IMG/VR virus record: IMGVR_UViG_3300023184_000251
Location: 1 to 41,395 of that record
Direction: 5' to 3' (one strand)
DNA from: a virus
DNA: 41,395 bases
Shown here piece after piece: positions 14,901-22,199 of the stretch. The stretch's first letter is position 1. Each line of letters begins with the position of its first letter. The position numbers and the translations under genes are program-made. Below the pieces are notes generated by a model that saw only the letters and a program-made list of their open reading frames with translations, did no database searches and was not told the origin of the DNA.

Positions 14901-16960
14901 TTGATATTGGTATCGAAGTAACACTCCCTGGTGGTGTCAAAGGAATTGTGGTCAACACAATGAATTCCGGAAACGAAGGTGTTGTTGTCCCATTTAGAGA
15001 AGCTGGTTCTTTAACACGCGTAAAGGGCGGAACCGAATATACAAAAGCAATGATTCACAACGCTCCACTATACGACGAAACCACCAAAAAAGGTTTACCG
15101 CATCTTGTTGCCCGCGAAAGAAGTGGTGGAGATATTGCCGATATCAAACCAGGAGAATTAATAAGTAAGTCTTGGGACAAAACTACCGGGATGTTTTTCA
15201 ATGGTCTTAACGAATTTACTAGCAGGCATCTTGAGCGGTCACCAACTTTTAGACACTTCTACTACAAGAACATTCTTGATAGCACAGATGACTTAAGTAA
15301 TGCAGCAGCAGCAACCATTCTCAGGGATCTTGGTGCAAAAGCAGCCGCAGATGGTGTAAGCATCTCAAAGTTTGTTGGCAACAAACAATTAGTAAAAAAG
15401 CTTGAAGCGATCGTTGCTAACCCAGCACACAAAGGTGTTGGCACAATTGCCGAAGTTGATGACTACGCAAAGATGCTTGGCCTTAAACAAATGGAAGACC
15501 TGCTTTTTGATGCTTCAAACACCAACAACTTAAAGGATATTTTACGCGTTATTGTTCCGTTTGGAAACGCATGGAACGAAGTTATCGGTAGATATTCAGC
15601 AAAATTAATGGATGACCCAATCCATATGTATCGTCAGTTTCAACGAGTAGAAACAGCATTTGAAGAGGCTGATCCAGACATGGATGGTCGTGGAATGTTC
15701 TATCGGGATCCACAAACAAACGAACTGATGTTTATGTTCCCCCTATCTGGAGCACTAACCCAGGTGTTTGGTGCTGAGTATTCTGCTGGTCTGTCAGCCC
15801 CCGTAAAACGTCTGTCGCAAGGTATCAACGTGTACCCAGGTATTGGGCCAGTTGCGCAATTTGCTGCCAGTTATTTCATTAAAAGCACGCCAAAAAACGA
15901 TGAAATTCTTCAAATGTTGCTTCCATATGGAAAGTCAAAAGACGTTGGCGATTTAATGCCTGGATGGATAGCAAAAGTACAAGATGCATTGGCACAGAAC
16001 GAAACATGGACTGCGGGTATTTACGCCAATACAAATCTAGAAACCATACGAGCTGAATCCACCACAGGCAAATATGATCTTTCCAAACCAGAAGATAAAC
16101 AACGTTTGTTGGATGTTTCTGCCAAAAAGGCTAGGTGGCTTACATTCTTGCGCGCAGCGTCACAATTCTTTGGTCCAACCTCCGGTGGGTTGGAGTTTAA
16201 GGTTGATCTGCCCGGAGGAGATGTGTATGTAAAAGAGCTTATTAAAGAGTTTCACTCAATGCAACAAGATGATTACGATTCTGCAGTTGGGCGATTTATT
16301 GGTTTGCATGGAGAAAACGCCGCATTGTATATATCCTCAAAAAGCGAATCAACACAACAAGGTTTAGAAGCAACGGACGATTTTGGTGATTGGGAGCGCA
16401 ACAACCAAGACCTTATTGGGGCGTACTCACGTACTGCAAACTACTTAGCACCATCGTTTGGTGAGTTTGATTTTAAGGTTCAAGAACGCCAGATGGAAGA
16501 AGGCAAGAGAGTACCAGTATCTGATGAAAGATTAATCGAGCTTGCCCATATTCGTCTTGGTTCCTCTAGGTATCGTGCAGCCAAACTAGCAATGGGTCAA
16601 TATCCAAGCGCCAAAGAAAGAGAAATACTTGCAAACTACCGTGTTGCATTGAGTGATCAATACCCAGGTTTTACTCCACGTGCGGAATTCGTAACAAACG
16701 AACATTACAATGACCTTGCCGAACTTGCTAAACTTGTAAAAGATCCACGCGTTGAATGGAATCCCGCCGTTCCAGCAATTACACAGTGGCTAAAAGCACG
16801 CACAGAAGTGATGAATGCCAATAACGTACCGACATTAATGTCTAAAAAAATGACTTCCGCAAGGGCTGATTTGTTTGTACTTGGAGCCAACCTTGCTGCA
16901 ACAAATCCATCTTTTGATAGAATTTGGCAAAGATTGCTTTCCCAAGAGGTAGAAGATTAA
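11906..16960 (+). CDS. Giant putative virion protein (1684 aa)
   Basis: The largest gene. The GTG start at 11906 overlaps the previous stop (GTGA), with GGAAAAA upstream; I prefer it because no in-frame ATG lies close. A hydrophobic Gly-rich stretch occurs near residues 88-120 (NTLGFVGTGIKKVVGFLGGAL). Long helical regions follow, then a beta-like part around 990-1060 (a DIGIEVTLPGGVKGIVVNTM segment), and a conserved-looking hydrophobic block near 1210-1310 (DILRVIVPFGNAWNEVIGRY, then GMFYRDPQTNELMFMFPLSG). That resembles large inner virion proteins of podoviruses and big tail-less gene clusters. No protease, lysozyme or polymerase motif was seen. Likely ejected with the DNA. With the 1565-aa protein it frames the portal gene. 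Confidence 0.75.
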   Translation: MRWQTGLSPEAYDAILFGGIERPPTAVQDGGRVAANMANISARAPWLQPDTMLALAKSNASNEAIDELGYMSGTQQTSNTAASVAANTLGFVGTGIKKVVGFLGGALNIAKLIGGAVTPDMAAKPLSATGDLLHAGLMTTKKPLRYITAGLDTVTEMVDYTAASVLGGLGVPIEYTEEPVGGFWDSTSIGQLLSHPEDQGEGFIISQQMREAQAREARARRGEINGSAFTIGRGMASVVSTPGTVMYNRISGIIDVIKVLSIPDPAKGVAKVVRAGLRGAKVAEEVIPIVSKASRAGLFEDLAVAIDDTRMASVRAAADMGLSRTLTGGEVDLVKFNDFFTRDPRAIKFTDSMIKETDAGKIFTETFNSKVDPDVAYMLSKATTKDQVVAALTGGYEYGSPVIDTTVKGLQMSIREKATAPFSRSRLFAEFPDRMVKLTGTPTERAHAIKTMALSLRAGGVQPEDVNAFLRKAVEATSSVGGHVAAKETDDLFNDFLTKSIISNGVTPEAAQLAVTKGQETMDIMRSYLRNRQGINTDNGFAWDLMNNPVIKASVPPAVHNEWLSRMAGAGGGYGENLSFGSAIQHVDFMDRTRVLPDPRQLRRLTRNPFISKHLEAAGEKLKSDGGTLFAKRAFVGKKTKLEIITDRKQYKILQDEIDVLMKPYVGATVPPAVMGDVLVKQAAQTALKSEKKVLTGEMRAPFVATELVQNAIWKPLTLMTGGYMMRNMLDAQVRMAQAGIGSSNIRFGSGILHPMQYISLVIGRTNKTDIMGNLITASGRRGGTKGSAYKALEELNSELAERISGSARVRGMASADVADHTRKTNSWHVAQRSDPRAGLINHTEGMVQQLQKIHADPLSHIVARMATSGASDDSIAAQVVRKIMEDKKIFTDINNKFKSGIEVWDNNTAQHLRLPVVDLDEVRATSGVDEVKKILDSYARKVIVGNANTHIGGMDSMSFIAAYDRTPVTEINGLIRRVAAKHSDMLDTGGFPVVAGGVDIGIEVTLPGGVKGIVVNTMNSGNEGVVVPFREAGSLTRVKGGTEYTKAMIHNAPLYDETTKKGLPHLVARERSGGDIADIKPGELISKSWDKTTGMFFNGLNEFTSRHLERSPTFRHFYYKNILDSTDDLSNAAAATILRDLGAKAAADGVSISKFVGNKQLVKKLEAIVANPAHKGVGTIAEVDDYAKMLGLKQMEDLLFDASNTNNLKDILRVIVPFGNAWNEVIGRYSAKLMDDPIHMYRQFQRVETAFEEADPDMDGRGMFYRDPQTNELMFMFPLSGALTQVFGAEYSAGLSAPVKRLSQGINVYPGIGPVAQFAASYFIKSTPKNDEILQMLLPYGKSKDVGDLMPGWIAKVQDALAQNETWTAGIYANTNLETIRAESTTGKYDLSKPEDKQRLLDVSAKKARWLTFLRAASQFFGPTSGGLEFKVDLPGGDVYVKELIKEFHSMQQDDYDSAVGRFIGLHGENAALYISSKSESTQQGLEATDDFGDWERNNQDLIGAYSRTANYLAPSFGEFDFKVQERQMEEGKRVPVSDERLIELAHIRLGSSRYRAAKLAMGQYPSAKEREILANYRVALSDQYPGFTPRAEFVTNEHYNDLAELAKLVKDPRVEWNPAVPAITQWLKARTEVMNANNVPTLMSKKMTSARADLFVLGANLAATNPSFDRIWQRLLSQEVED

Positions 16961-17964
16961 TGACCACCAAACCACCAATTGAAGTAACCGCGGCTGGATT
17001 TGAAGCGTTCAAAAAAGCCTGGAAAGCCAAGGGCTCAAATAGCTCTCAAGTTTTTGACGACCAATTAAACAAAGAATTGTTTACAAAATATGTTGATTCC
17101 GTAACCGTAGAAAACAACAAAAACGCCGAAAAACAAGCTCAAGTGGCACTCACACCCGAAGAAGAAGCCGCGGCTACAGCAGAACTTGTTAAAACATATC
17201 AAGATAATTTAAATGCCACTGTGCCCCAAGTTGACAAAACTGAATACAAAATACGTGCCGTCAATCTTACTCCGGCTAATCTTGCTGCCGGTGCTGTTAA
17301 ATACGGCGTTAACATGGCCCTCCCGGGATCTGGTGTTGGAAGATATTCCGGTAGCAATTTAACCGATGAAAGCGGCAATGTGTCTAGCCGTGGAAAATAC
17401 GACACATCTGCATCTGGAGCTGACGCAGCAAACGTTTATTACGAAATTATTAATAAAGACAAAACTGGTGCTGCCATTACCGAATTTCTTGAAACACTAA
17501 GGAACTACCAGTACTACGGAGATAGTAAGCCATCGGAACTAGCCAAAAGCAAAGGCGGAGTTGAGGCCAAAGATCTTAATGCTATAGCCGGATTTCTTGA
17601 CCGTTCAAACAATTCCATGCTTACATGGAAAGCCGAACTCATAAACATGAAGAAACTTCCACCAGTTGCATCTAGTGGTAGCGGTACAGCCCCGTCGTAC
17701 TCCTCAAGAGAAGACATGGCTTCGTACCTGCGCTCTGCTGCATTTAGCAATCTTGGTCGTGCGTTGACACAACAAGAAATGGATAACGCAATTAAGAACA
17801 TCCGTGATGGCCAGGTTGCGGCTTCTGGGGCTGGTGGTGCTACGGCTCCGACACTTGCTTCTTCATCTGATGCTGCAGTTCAGGCAGCAGCACCGGGTGA
17901 GGCTGCCGCATATGGTCTTGGTGCAGCACTTGACATTCTATTCAAAAAGCACGGAGCAAAGTAA
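16960..17964 (+). CDS. Putative virion-module protein (334 aa)
   Basis: ATG 16960 overlaps the previous stop (TAATG); a TTG 36 bases upstream in frame is unlikely. The protein starts with a Lys/Glu-rich helical part (FEAFKKAWKAKG..., 'TPEEEAAATAELVKTYQ'). A central Gly/Ser region follows, then a helical domain with 'LETLRNYQYYGDSKPSELAKS' and an Ala/Gly-rich C-terminus. Family unknown. It is coupled in tandem with the next two genes, which have similar size and style, so they may form a set of inner-head or ejection components. Confidence 0.7.
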   Translation: MTTKPPIEVTAAGFEAFKKAWKAKGSNSSQVFDDQLNKELFTKYVDSVTVENNKNAEKQAQVALTPEEEAAATAELVKTYQDNLNATVPQVDKTEYKIRAVNLTPANLAAGAVKYGVNMALPGSGVGRYSGSNLTDESGNVSSRGKYDTSASGADAANVYYEIINKDKTGAAITEFLETLRNYQYYGDSKPSELAKSKGGVEAKDLNAIAGFLDRSNNSMLTWKAELINMKKLPPVASSGSGTAPSYSSREDMASYLRSAAFSNLGRALTQQEMDNAIKNIRDGQVAASGAGGATAPTLASSSDAAVQAAAPGEAAAYGLGAALDILFKKHGAK

Positions 17965-18962
17965 TGGCACCAGCAAAGAAAAACCCACCAGAAAAAGACA
18001 CTGGAATTAAAATCCCTACTGGCGCCGAACAAATTAAGTCCCGCTACCCAGCGTTCATGGGTCTTTTTGGTACGGCCGAAGATAAAGCCAAACTTGTTGC
18101 AGAATTTGGCGAAGACTTGGTAAACGTACTACTTGACGTTCTTGCTGATGATACGCGCAAGCCTGAGTTAAAGCATTACGATTTTAGCTCGGTAGAGGGT
18201 AAGGCTGCATTTGAAGCAAGGATTAGCGCTACGTCGTATGTCCGCGACACCATTGCTGCTCAAAGAGCGTTTCAACTACAGGCTCCTACGGAAAAAGAAA
18301 ACACCGTCAAAGAACGGATGAAGACTCTTTCAACGGCGTATGGAGATTTAAAGTTAACAGAACCACAGTTAAGATCTATTGCTACAACCGCGCTTATGCG
18401 TGGCTACACAGATGGTTCTATCAGTCTTTCCCACCTGATATACAGCGAGACAAGCAAGACAACCGAAGGTATGCAAGCTGTTGCTGCAGGTGCTGATGCA
18501 GGAAAACTGCTTGCCATTGCAAAGAGTTACGGTTGGAAACCCAAAAACCTACTTGACAGAATTAAATCTACCCTTACCGGAAGCTATGGCGTAGACGCAG
18601 AAAGCGCAGACAAAACGCAATCAGTAGAGAGTTTTACCCAGGCTGCCAAGGATCAAGCTATAGGATTGTATCCCCATTTAAAGGCGCAAATACAAGGAGG
18701 GTCAACCCTAGATGACATCTTTAGTGGCTACCGCAGTCTTACAGCCAAACTGTTGGAACTTCCAGAATCAGCCGTAGATGTGTCTAATCCCATCTACGCT
18801 CAGGCTCTTGGCAATATGGAAAAAGGCCAGATGAGTCTTGCCGATTGGGAGACCAAAGTAAAGACTGATCCAAGAATGGGATACAACAAAACCAACCAGG
18901 CCAATCTCGATGCGCAAACACTTGGTTTGTCGCTTGCTCGTATGTTTGGAAAGGTTAAGTAA
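17964..18962 (+). CDS. Putative virion-module protein (332 aa)
   Basis: It overlaps the previous stop by TAATG. It is mostly helical: a basic Pro-rich start, then 'SRYPAFMGLFGTAEDKAKLVAEFGEDLVNVLLDVL', and several Leu/Ala helices, including 'LLAIAKSYGWKPKNLLDRIK' and 'DQAIGLYPHLKAQIQGGSTLDDIFSGYRSL'. The latter pattern ('A...YP.L..QI..G.....I...Y') is common in inner virion proteins of actinophages, as I recall it. Function inferred from context only. Confidence 0.7.
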   Translation: MAPAKKNPPEKDTGIKIPTGAEQIKSRYPAFMGLFGTAEDKAKLVAEFGEDLVNVLLDVLADDTRKPELKHYDFSSVEGKAAFEARISATSYVRDTIAAQRAFQLQAPTEKENTVKERMKTLSTAYGDLKLTEPQLRSIATTALMRGYTDGSISLSHLIYSETSKTTEGMQAVAAGADAGKLLAIAKSYGWKPKNLLDRIKSTLTGSYGVDAESADKTQSVESFTQAAKDQAIGLYPHLKAQIQGGSTLDDIFSGYRSLTAKLLELPESAVDVSNPIYAQALGNMEKGQMSLADWETKVKTDPRMGYNKTNQANLDAQTLGLSLARMFGKVK

Positions 18963-20134
18963 TGGCAAAAATGAGTGACCCTAATTGGACAGGTCCAGGT
19001 CCTGGACCCGCTGATGCCGCTTATGGTGGAGGCGTGGATGTTGGTGCTTCTACGGGTAGTTGGATTGATTTAAATCCTCTTGACAAAGCATTACAAGGAA
19101 TGCAACAAGACCCAACTTTTTGGGAATTTATAGGACAACCACAACCAAATGAATTTAAGCCGGGTGGAAGCAACGGCATTCCTTTACCAGAAAAACCTAG
19201 CGGTTCTGGTGGCGACGGTGGTTCTGGTTCTGGTGATGACGGTGGCGACGGTGGCGACGGTGGTGGCGACGGTGGTGGGTCTACTGGATCAACCGGCAAC
19301 AAAGACGCACTTGCAACTATCAACGCAGTGCTTTCAAAATATGGGCTTGGTTCACTTGCCGGACAACTTTGGAATATGCACCTCAATAAAGAGGTTGACA
19401 TTACCAACGAGGATGCAATTGCTTACGTACTCAAAGATACTCCAGCTTGGCAGGAACGTTTTGCCGGCAACATCGGCAGAAAAGCAGCAGGACTCGCCGA
19501 GCTAAGTCCCTCTACATACATTGGCATGGAAGAAATGTACAAGCGCGTGCTTAAAGCAAACGATATGCCAGCAGGTTTCTACGACAACCAAGAGGCACTT
19601 AACAGCCTTATAGCCGGTGATATTGACTCCCAGGAGTTTAACGACAGAATTGGCTATGCGCGTAGCATTGTTCACGACGCTCCAGCCAGTGTTAAAGCAC
19701 AGATGCAAGAGCTTTACGGCATTAGCGAAGGCATGTTAGTTGCTCACTTTATTGACCCAAAACAAGCTGATCCATTGCTTAAAGAACAAGAACGTACGGC
19801 TCGTATTGGTGCTGCCTCGCTTGAGCGCGCTGGTATGCAGTTAACCAGAGAACAAGCCACAGACCTGGCTAAGCGTGGTTATACAGAAGAGCAAGCCAAG
19901 GCTGGGTTCTCTGACGTGGCCGCTCTTGGTGAACTCAAACAAACTTTATCGGGTGAAGAGTCTGTAACACAAAACGAAATGATTGGGGCTAGTTTCGGAT
20001 ACAACACAGACGCACAAAAGAAACTACAAAAAAATCAACGACGACGCGTTGCTGAGTTTGAAGGCGGTGGAAGTTTTGCCAAGAGCCAAGGAATTGGTGG
20101 ATCAATAAAAAGCGGCGTAGGTGGTCCCGAGTAG
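18962..20134 (+). CDS. Putative virion-module protein with Gly/Asp linker (390 aa)
   Basis: It overlaps the previous stop by TAATG. The N-terminal 75 residues are Pro/Gly-rich. Residues about 80-112 are an almost pure Gly/Asp/Ser linker encoded by a repeated GGTGGCGAC-type tract (about 19207-19280). The C-terminal 270 residues are helical ('ALATINAVLSKYGLGSLAGQLW', 'EEMYKRVLKANDMPAGFYD', 'LTREQATDLAKRGYTEEQAK'). The flexible linker joining two parts suggests a structural or tether role. It ends the long head operon before the capsid promoter. Confidence 0.7.
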   Translation: MAKMSDPNWTGPGPGPADAAYGGGVDVGASTGSWIDLNPLDKALQGMQQDPTFWEFIGQPQPNEFKPGGSNGIPLPEKPSGSGGDGGSGSGDDGGDGGDGGGDGGGSTGSTGNKDALATINAVLSKYGLGSLAGQLWNMHLNKEVDITNEDAIAYVLKDTPAWQERFAGNIGRKAAGLAELSPSTYIGMEEMYKRVLKANDMPAGFYDNQEALNSLIAGDIDSQEFNDRIGYARSIVHDAPASVKAQMQELYGISEGMLVAHFIDPKQADPLLKEQERTARIGAASLERAGMQLTREQATDLAKRGYTEEQAKAGFSDVAALGELKQTLSGEESVTQNEMIGASFGYNTDAQKKLQKNQRRRVAEFEGGGSFAKSQGIGGSIKSGVGGPE

Positions 20135-20139
20135 GGTTA

Positions 20140-20168
20140 TTGACACACCAGTGCATCGGTGATATATT
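20140..20168 (+). promoter_or_regulatory. Consensus sigma-70-type promoter for scaffold/capsid
   Basis: TTGACA (20140-20145), exactly 17 bases, then TATATT (20163-20168). This is the best promoter in the window and lies in the 151-base gap before the scaffold gene. Expected transcription start is near 20175, just before a chain of hairpins. It would give the capsid genes their own strong transcript. Confidence 0.8.
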
Positions 20169-20175
20169 ACTAAGC

Positions 20176-20266
20176 ATCTCGAAAGAGATACCTGTTGGAG
20201 AGCCCCCCGGCTTCGACATGAACATAGGGGCGAGATTTGCAGCCATCTGAACCCTCCGGTCAGATG
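20176..20266 (+). promoter_or_regulatory. Three-hairpin leader of the capsid mRNA
   Basis: The leader starts with ATCTC-GAAA-GAGAT (20176-20189), a stem capped by a GNRA tetraloop. GCCCC (20202-20206) pairs with GGGGC (20227-20231). CATCTGA (20244-20250) pairs with TCAGATG (20260-20266). The ribosome site AAGGAG (20275-20279 region) follows and then ATG 20286. It could stabilise the mRNA, or set scaffold or capsid translation by feedback. No known riboswitch class was recognised. Confidence 0.5.
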
Positions 20267-20285
20267 TGGGCAGAAGGAGCGGGTC

Positions 20286-20741
20286 ATGTCAGATTCATAC
20301 GCAGAGTTTGAGGACGATAGCCAAGACCAAGTTACGAAAGATCCAGTGCGCGCACAATTGCGCAAAGTGGAACAGCAACTGAAAGCAGCCGAGGCGAAAG
20401 TCAAGGAGTTTGAAGGAGCAGCTCGCGAATTAAATTTCGTTAAGGCTGGTGTTAATACATCAGATCCTGGCGCAAAATATTTCGTTAAGGGCTACGACGG
20501 AGATCTAAGCCCAGAAGCTATTCGCGTAGCAGCCCAAGAAGCAAATCTCATTCCAGTCAGCAATGGCGAAACAGTCCAGGCAGCCGAACAGCAAGCTTGG
20601 TCAAGGGTGAATAACGCATCTCGGGAAGGTGAAAAGTTCGAACCAGTTACAGACTGGGTTGAAAAGATGGCTAACGCTAAGAATGAGCAAGAAGTGAATC
20701 AACTCATGGCTCAATACAACGCAGAGCAAGCCAGAAAATAA
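20286..20741 (+). CDS. Capsid scaffold protein (151 aa)
   Basis: Position directly before the major capsid gene, small size, strong acidity and a coiled-coil N-terminal half ('VRAQLRKVEQQLKAAEAKVKEFEGAARELNFVKAG') fit an internal scaffold that templates procapsid assembly and then leaves. The C-terminal end is helical and charged (KMANAKNEQEVNQLMAQYNAEQARK), as usual for the coat-binding tail. AAGGAG precedes the ATG. Confidence 0.7.
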   Translation: MSDSYAEFEDDSQDQVTKDPVRAQLRKVEQQLKAAEAKVKEFEGAARELNFVKAGVNTSDPGAKYFVKGYDGDLSPEAIRVAAQEANLIPVSNGETVQAAEQQAWSRVNNASREGEKFEPVTDWVEKMANAKNEQEVNQLMAQYNAEQARK

Positions 20742-20743
20742 CC

Positions 20744-20770
20744 CCCCAGTAGGCGCACTACCTTCTGGGG
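20744..20770 (+). other. Hairpin between scaffold and major capsid genes
   Basis: CCCCAG (20744-20749) pairs with CTGGGG (20765-20770), and GTAG (20749-20752) can pair with CTAC (20758-20761). There is no T-run. It probably acts as a partial block, or as a processing site that sets the scaffold:capsid ratio. The AAAGGAAA ribosome site for the capsid follows. Confidence 0.5.
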
Positions 20771-20789
20771 CTACCCAAAAGGAAATACA

Positions 20790-21740
20790 GTGGCATATAC
20801 CCAACAATCGTCACTTGGCGTAGACCAAGCGGCGTACGACCGGTTAGCATATTTTGCTCTCCGTTCAGAACTCCTGTTCGATCAAGCAGCAGACGTTCAA
20901 GCAACAAACCAAGCAATGACCGGTTCTTCGGTGATCTTTACGATCTTCAGTGAATTGGCAACAGTAACCACACCACTTACGGAAACATCAGATGTGACAG
21001 CTGTCGCAATGGCTGACTCCAACGTAACGGTGACATTGACTGAATACGGTAGCACTGTCAACACAACTGCCAAGTTGCGTGGAACAGCGTTCCTTGACGT
21101 TGATGCAGCTGCTGCAAACCTCATTGGTTACAACGCAGGAAGCTCAATGGACGAAGTTGTCCGTGAAGTTCTTGCAGGTGGAACCAACGTTTATTACGGT
21201 GGTGGCGGTTCAACAAACCCATCAAGCCGTGTAACGGTTCAAGCCGAAGACACTATCGAAGCGAACGATGTTCGTAAGGTAACAGCAGCCCTCCGTGGTG
21301 CAAACGTAAGCCCATGGAGCGGTTACTACATCGGCTTTATCCACCCAGACGTTTCGTACGATCTCCGTCGTGAGACCGGCAACGCCTCGTGGAACGCCCC
21401 ACACGTCAACATGGACACCGCCAACATCTACACAGGTGAAATCGGTACGTTCGAGTCGGTCCGCTTTATTGAGACCCCTCGCACCAAAGTACGCACGGAC
21501 ACAGGCGAATCCAGCACTGTAGACGTCTATGACACCTACATCATGGGTCGCCAAGCATTGGCAAAGGCATACTCCTTTGTTGATGGAAACGGACCTGTTC
21601 CACAGATCCGCCGAGGCCCAGTGGTTGACTCGCTCATGCGTTTCAATCCAATCGGTTGGTACTGGTTGGGTGGCTACGGCCGCTTCCGTGAAGCATCATT
21701 GCGTCGCATTGAGTCTTCATCTTCAATCGGCACTAACTAA
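20790..21740 (+). CDS. Major capsid protein, N4-gp56-like (316 aa)
   Basis: This is the shell protein of the head (HK97 fold expected). The start codon is GTG 20790, with AAAAGGAAA upstream. It opens AYTQQSSLGVDQAAYDRLAYFALR. The 'RKVTAALRGANVSPWSGYYIGFIHPDVSYDLRRETG' region followed by 'NIYTGEIGTFESVRFIETPR' is the familiar core pattern of the N4-gp56 capsid family. The C-terminus ends in a basic 'GRFREASLRRIE' segment. The length fits that family. Preceded by the scaffold gene; flanked by hairpins on both sides. Confidence 0.85.
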   Translation: MAYTQQSSLGVDQAAYDRLAYFALRSELLFDQAADVQATNQAMTGSSVIFTIFSELATVTTPLTETSDVTAVAMADSNVTVTLTEYGSTVNTTAKLRGTAFLDVDAAAANLIGYNAGSSMDEVVREVLAGGTNVYYGGGGSTNPSSRVTVQAEDTIEANDVRKVTAALRGANVSPWSGYYIGFIHPDVSYDLRRETGNASWNAPHVNMDTANIYTGEIGTFESVRFIETPRTKVRTDTGESSTVDVYDTYIMGRQALAKAYSFVDGNGPVPQIRRGPVVDSLMRFNPIGWYWLGGYGRFREASLRRIESSSSIGTN

Positions 21741-21754
21741 GTTAGTATCACTGC

Positions 21755-21784
21755 GGTGGTCGGGGGGTCAAACCCTCGGCCACC
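21755..21784 (+). terminator. Stable hairpin after the major capsid gene
   Basis: GGTGGTCGGGGG (21755-21766) pairs with CCCTCGGCCACC (21773-21784): twelve pairs, two of them G-T, over a six-base loop. The T-run is absent, so it may be a weak terminator, a 3' stability element for capsid mRNA, or both. A TATACT box follows. Confidence 0.5.
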
Positions 21785-21791
21785 TCTGGTG

Positions 21792-21797
21792 TATACT
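21792..21797 (+). promoter_or_regulatory. Candidate -10 box after the capsid hairpin
   Basis: TATACT, preceded by GGTG, sits 20 bases before ATG 21818. No -35 is recognised. A related GGTG-TAGTAT occurs just before the 167-aa gene (26077-26086). It could restart transcription of the tail genes after the capsid hairpin. Confidence 0.3.
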
Positions 21798-21817
21798 TGT
21801 GATGACGAAAGGTTTCT

Positions 21818-22186
21818 ATGTCAATCTCCAATTACGCTGAGTTAAAGATTCTCGATCACACAACCGGTAGGTCCGCATGGACTATGCCTACAAACGTGTA
21901 TGTAAAATTACACACGGCCGATCCTGGTGAAGCTGCTACATCTGCTGCTGCTACTGAGACAACTCGTAAGGTCACTGCTTGGGCCGTAGCTGCGTCAGGT
22001 GCAATTGCTACTTCTGCAACCATCGAATGGACCAACGTTGCAGCCACCGAGGTGTATACGCACTGGTCACTCTGGGATGCCTCAACAGCAGGTAATGCTT
22101 TGTGGACTGGGGCTTTGTCCGCTTCTGCCTCCGTTACTGCCGGTGACACTTTTCAAATCACCTCTTTAACCCTTTCACTAGACTAA
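21818..22186 (+). CDS. Small beta-sandwich virion protein (122 aa)
   Basis: It begins SISNYAELKILDHTTGRSAW and has 'NVYVKLHTADPGEAA', then 'ATIEWTNVAATEVYTHWSLWDASTAGNALWTGAL' and 'AGDTFQITSLTLSL'. This is the recurrent pattern (VYLxLhTADPG ... thwslwDa..Gn.l..G.L) of a widespread small phage protein usually annotated as a minor virion or tail-fibre protein. A decoration or vertex role is possible. The ATG follows AAAGG. Confidence 0.7.
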   Translation: MSISNYAELKILDHTTGRSAWTMPTNVYVKLHTADPGEAATSAAATETTRKVTAWAVAASGAIATSATIEWTNVAATEVYTHWSLWDASTAGNALWTGALSASASVTAGDTFQITSLTLSLD

Positions 22187-22199
22187 GCAGCGGGGCCGC

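Noticed and set aside
19207-19284. CRISPR-like or tandem array
   Set aside because: It is a coding Gly/Asp tract with short irregular units and no spacers.
20202-20231. tmRNA-like 5' segment (CGGCTTCGACATG) in the capsid leader
   Set aside because: Only a short resemblance to the tmRNA 5' end; no tag frame or matching 3' half.
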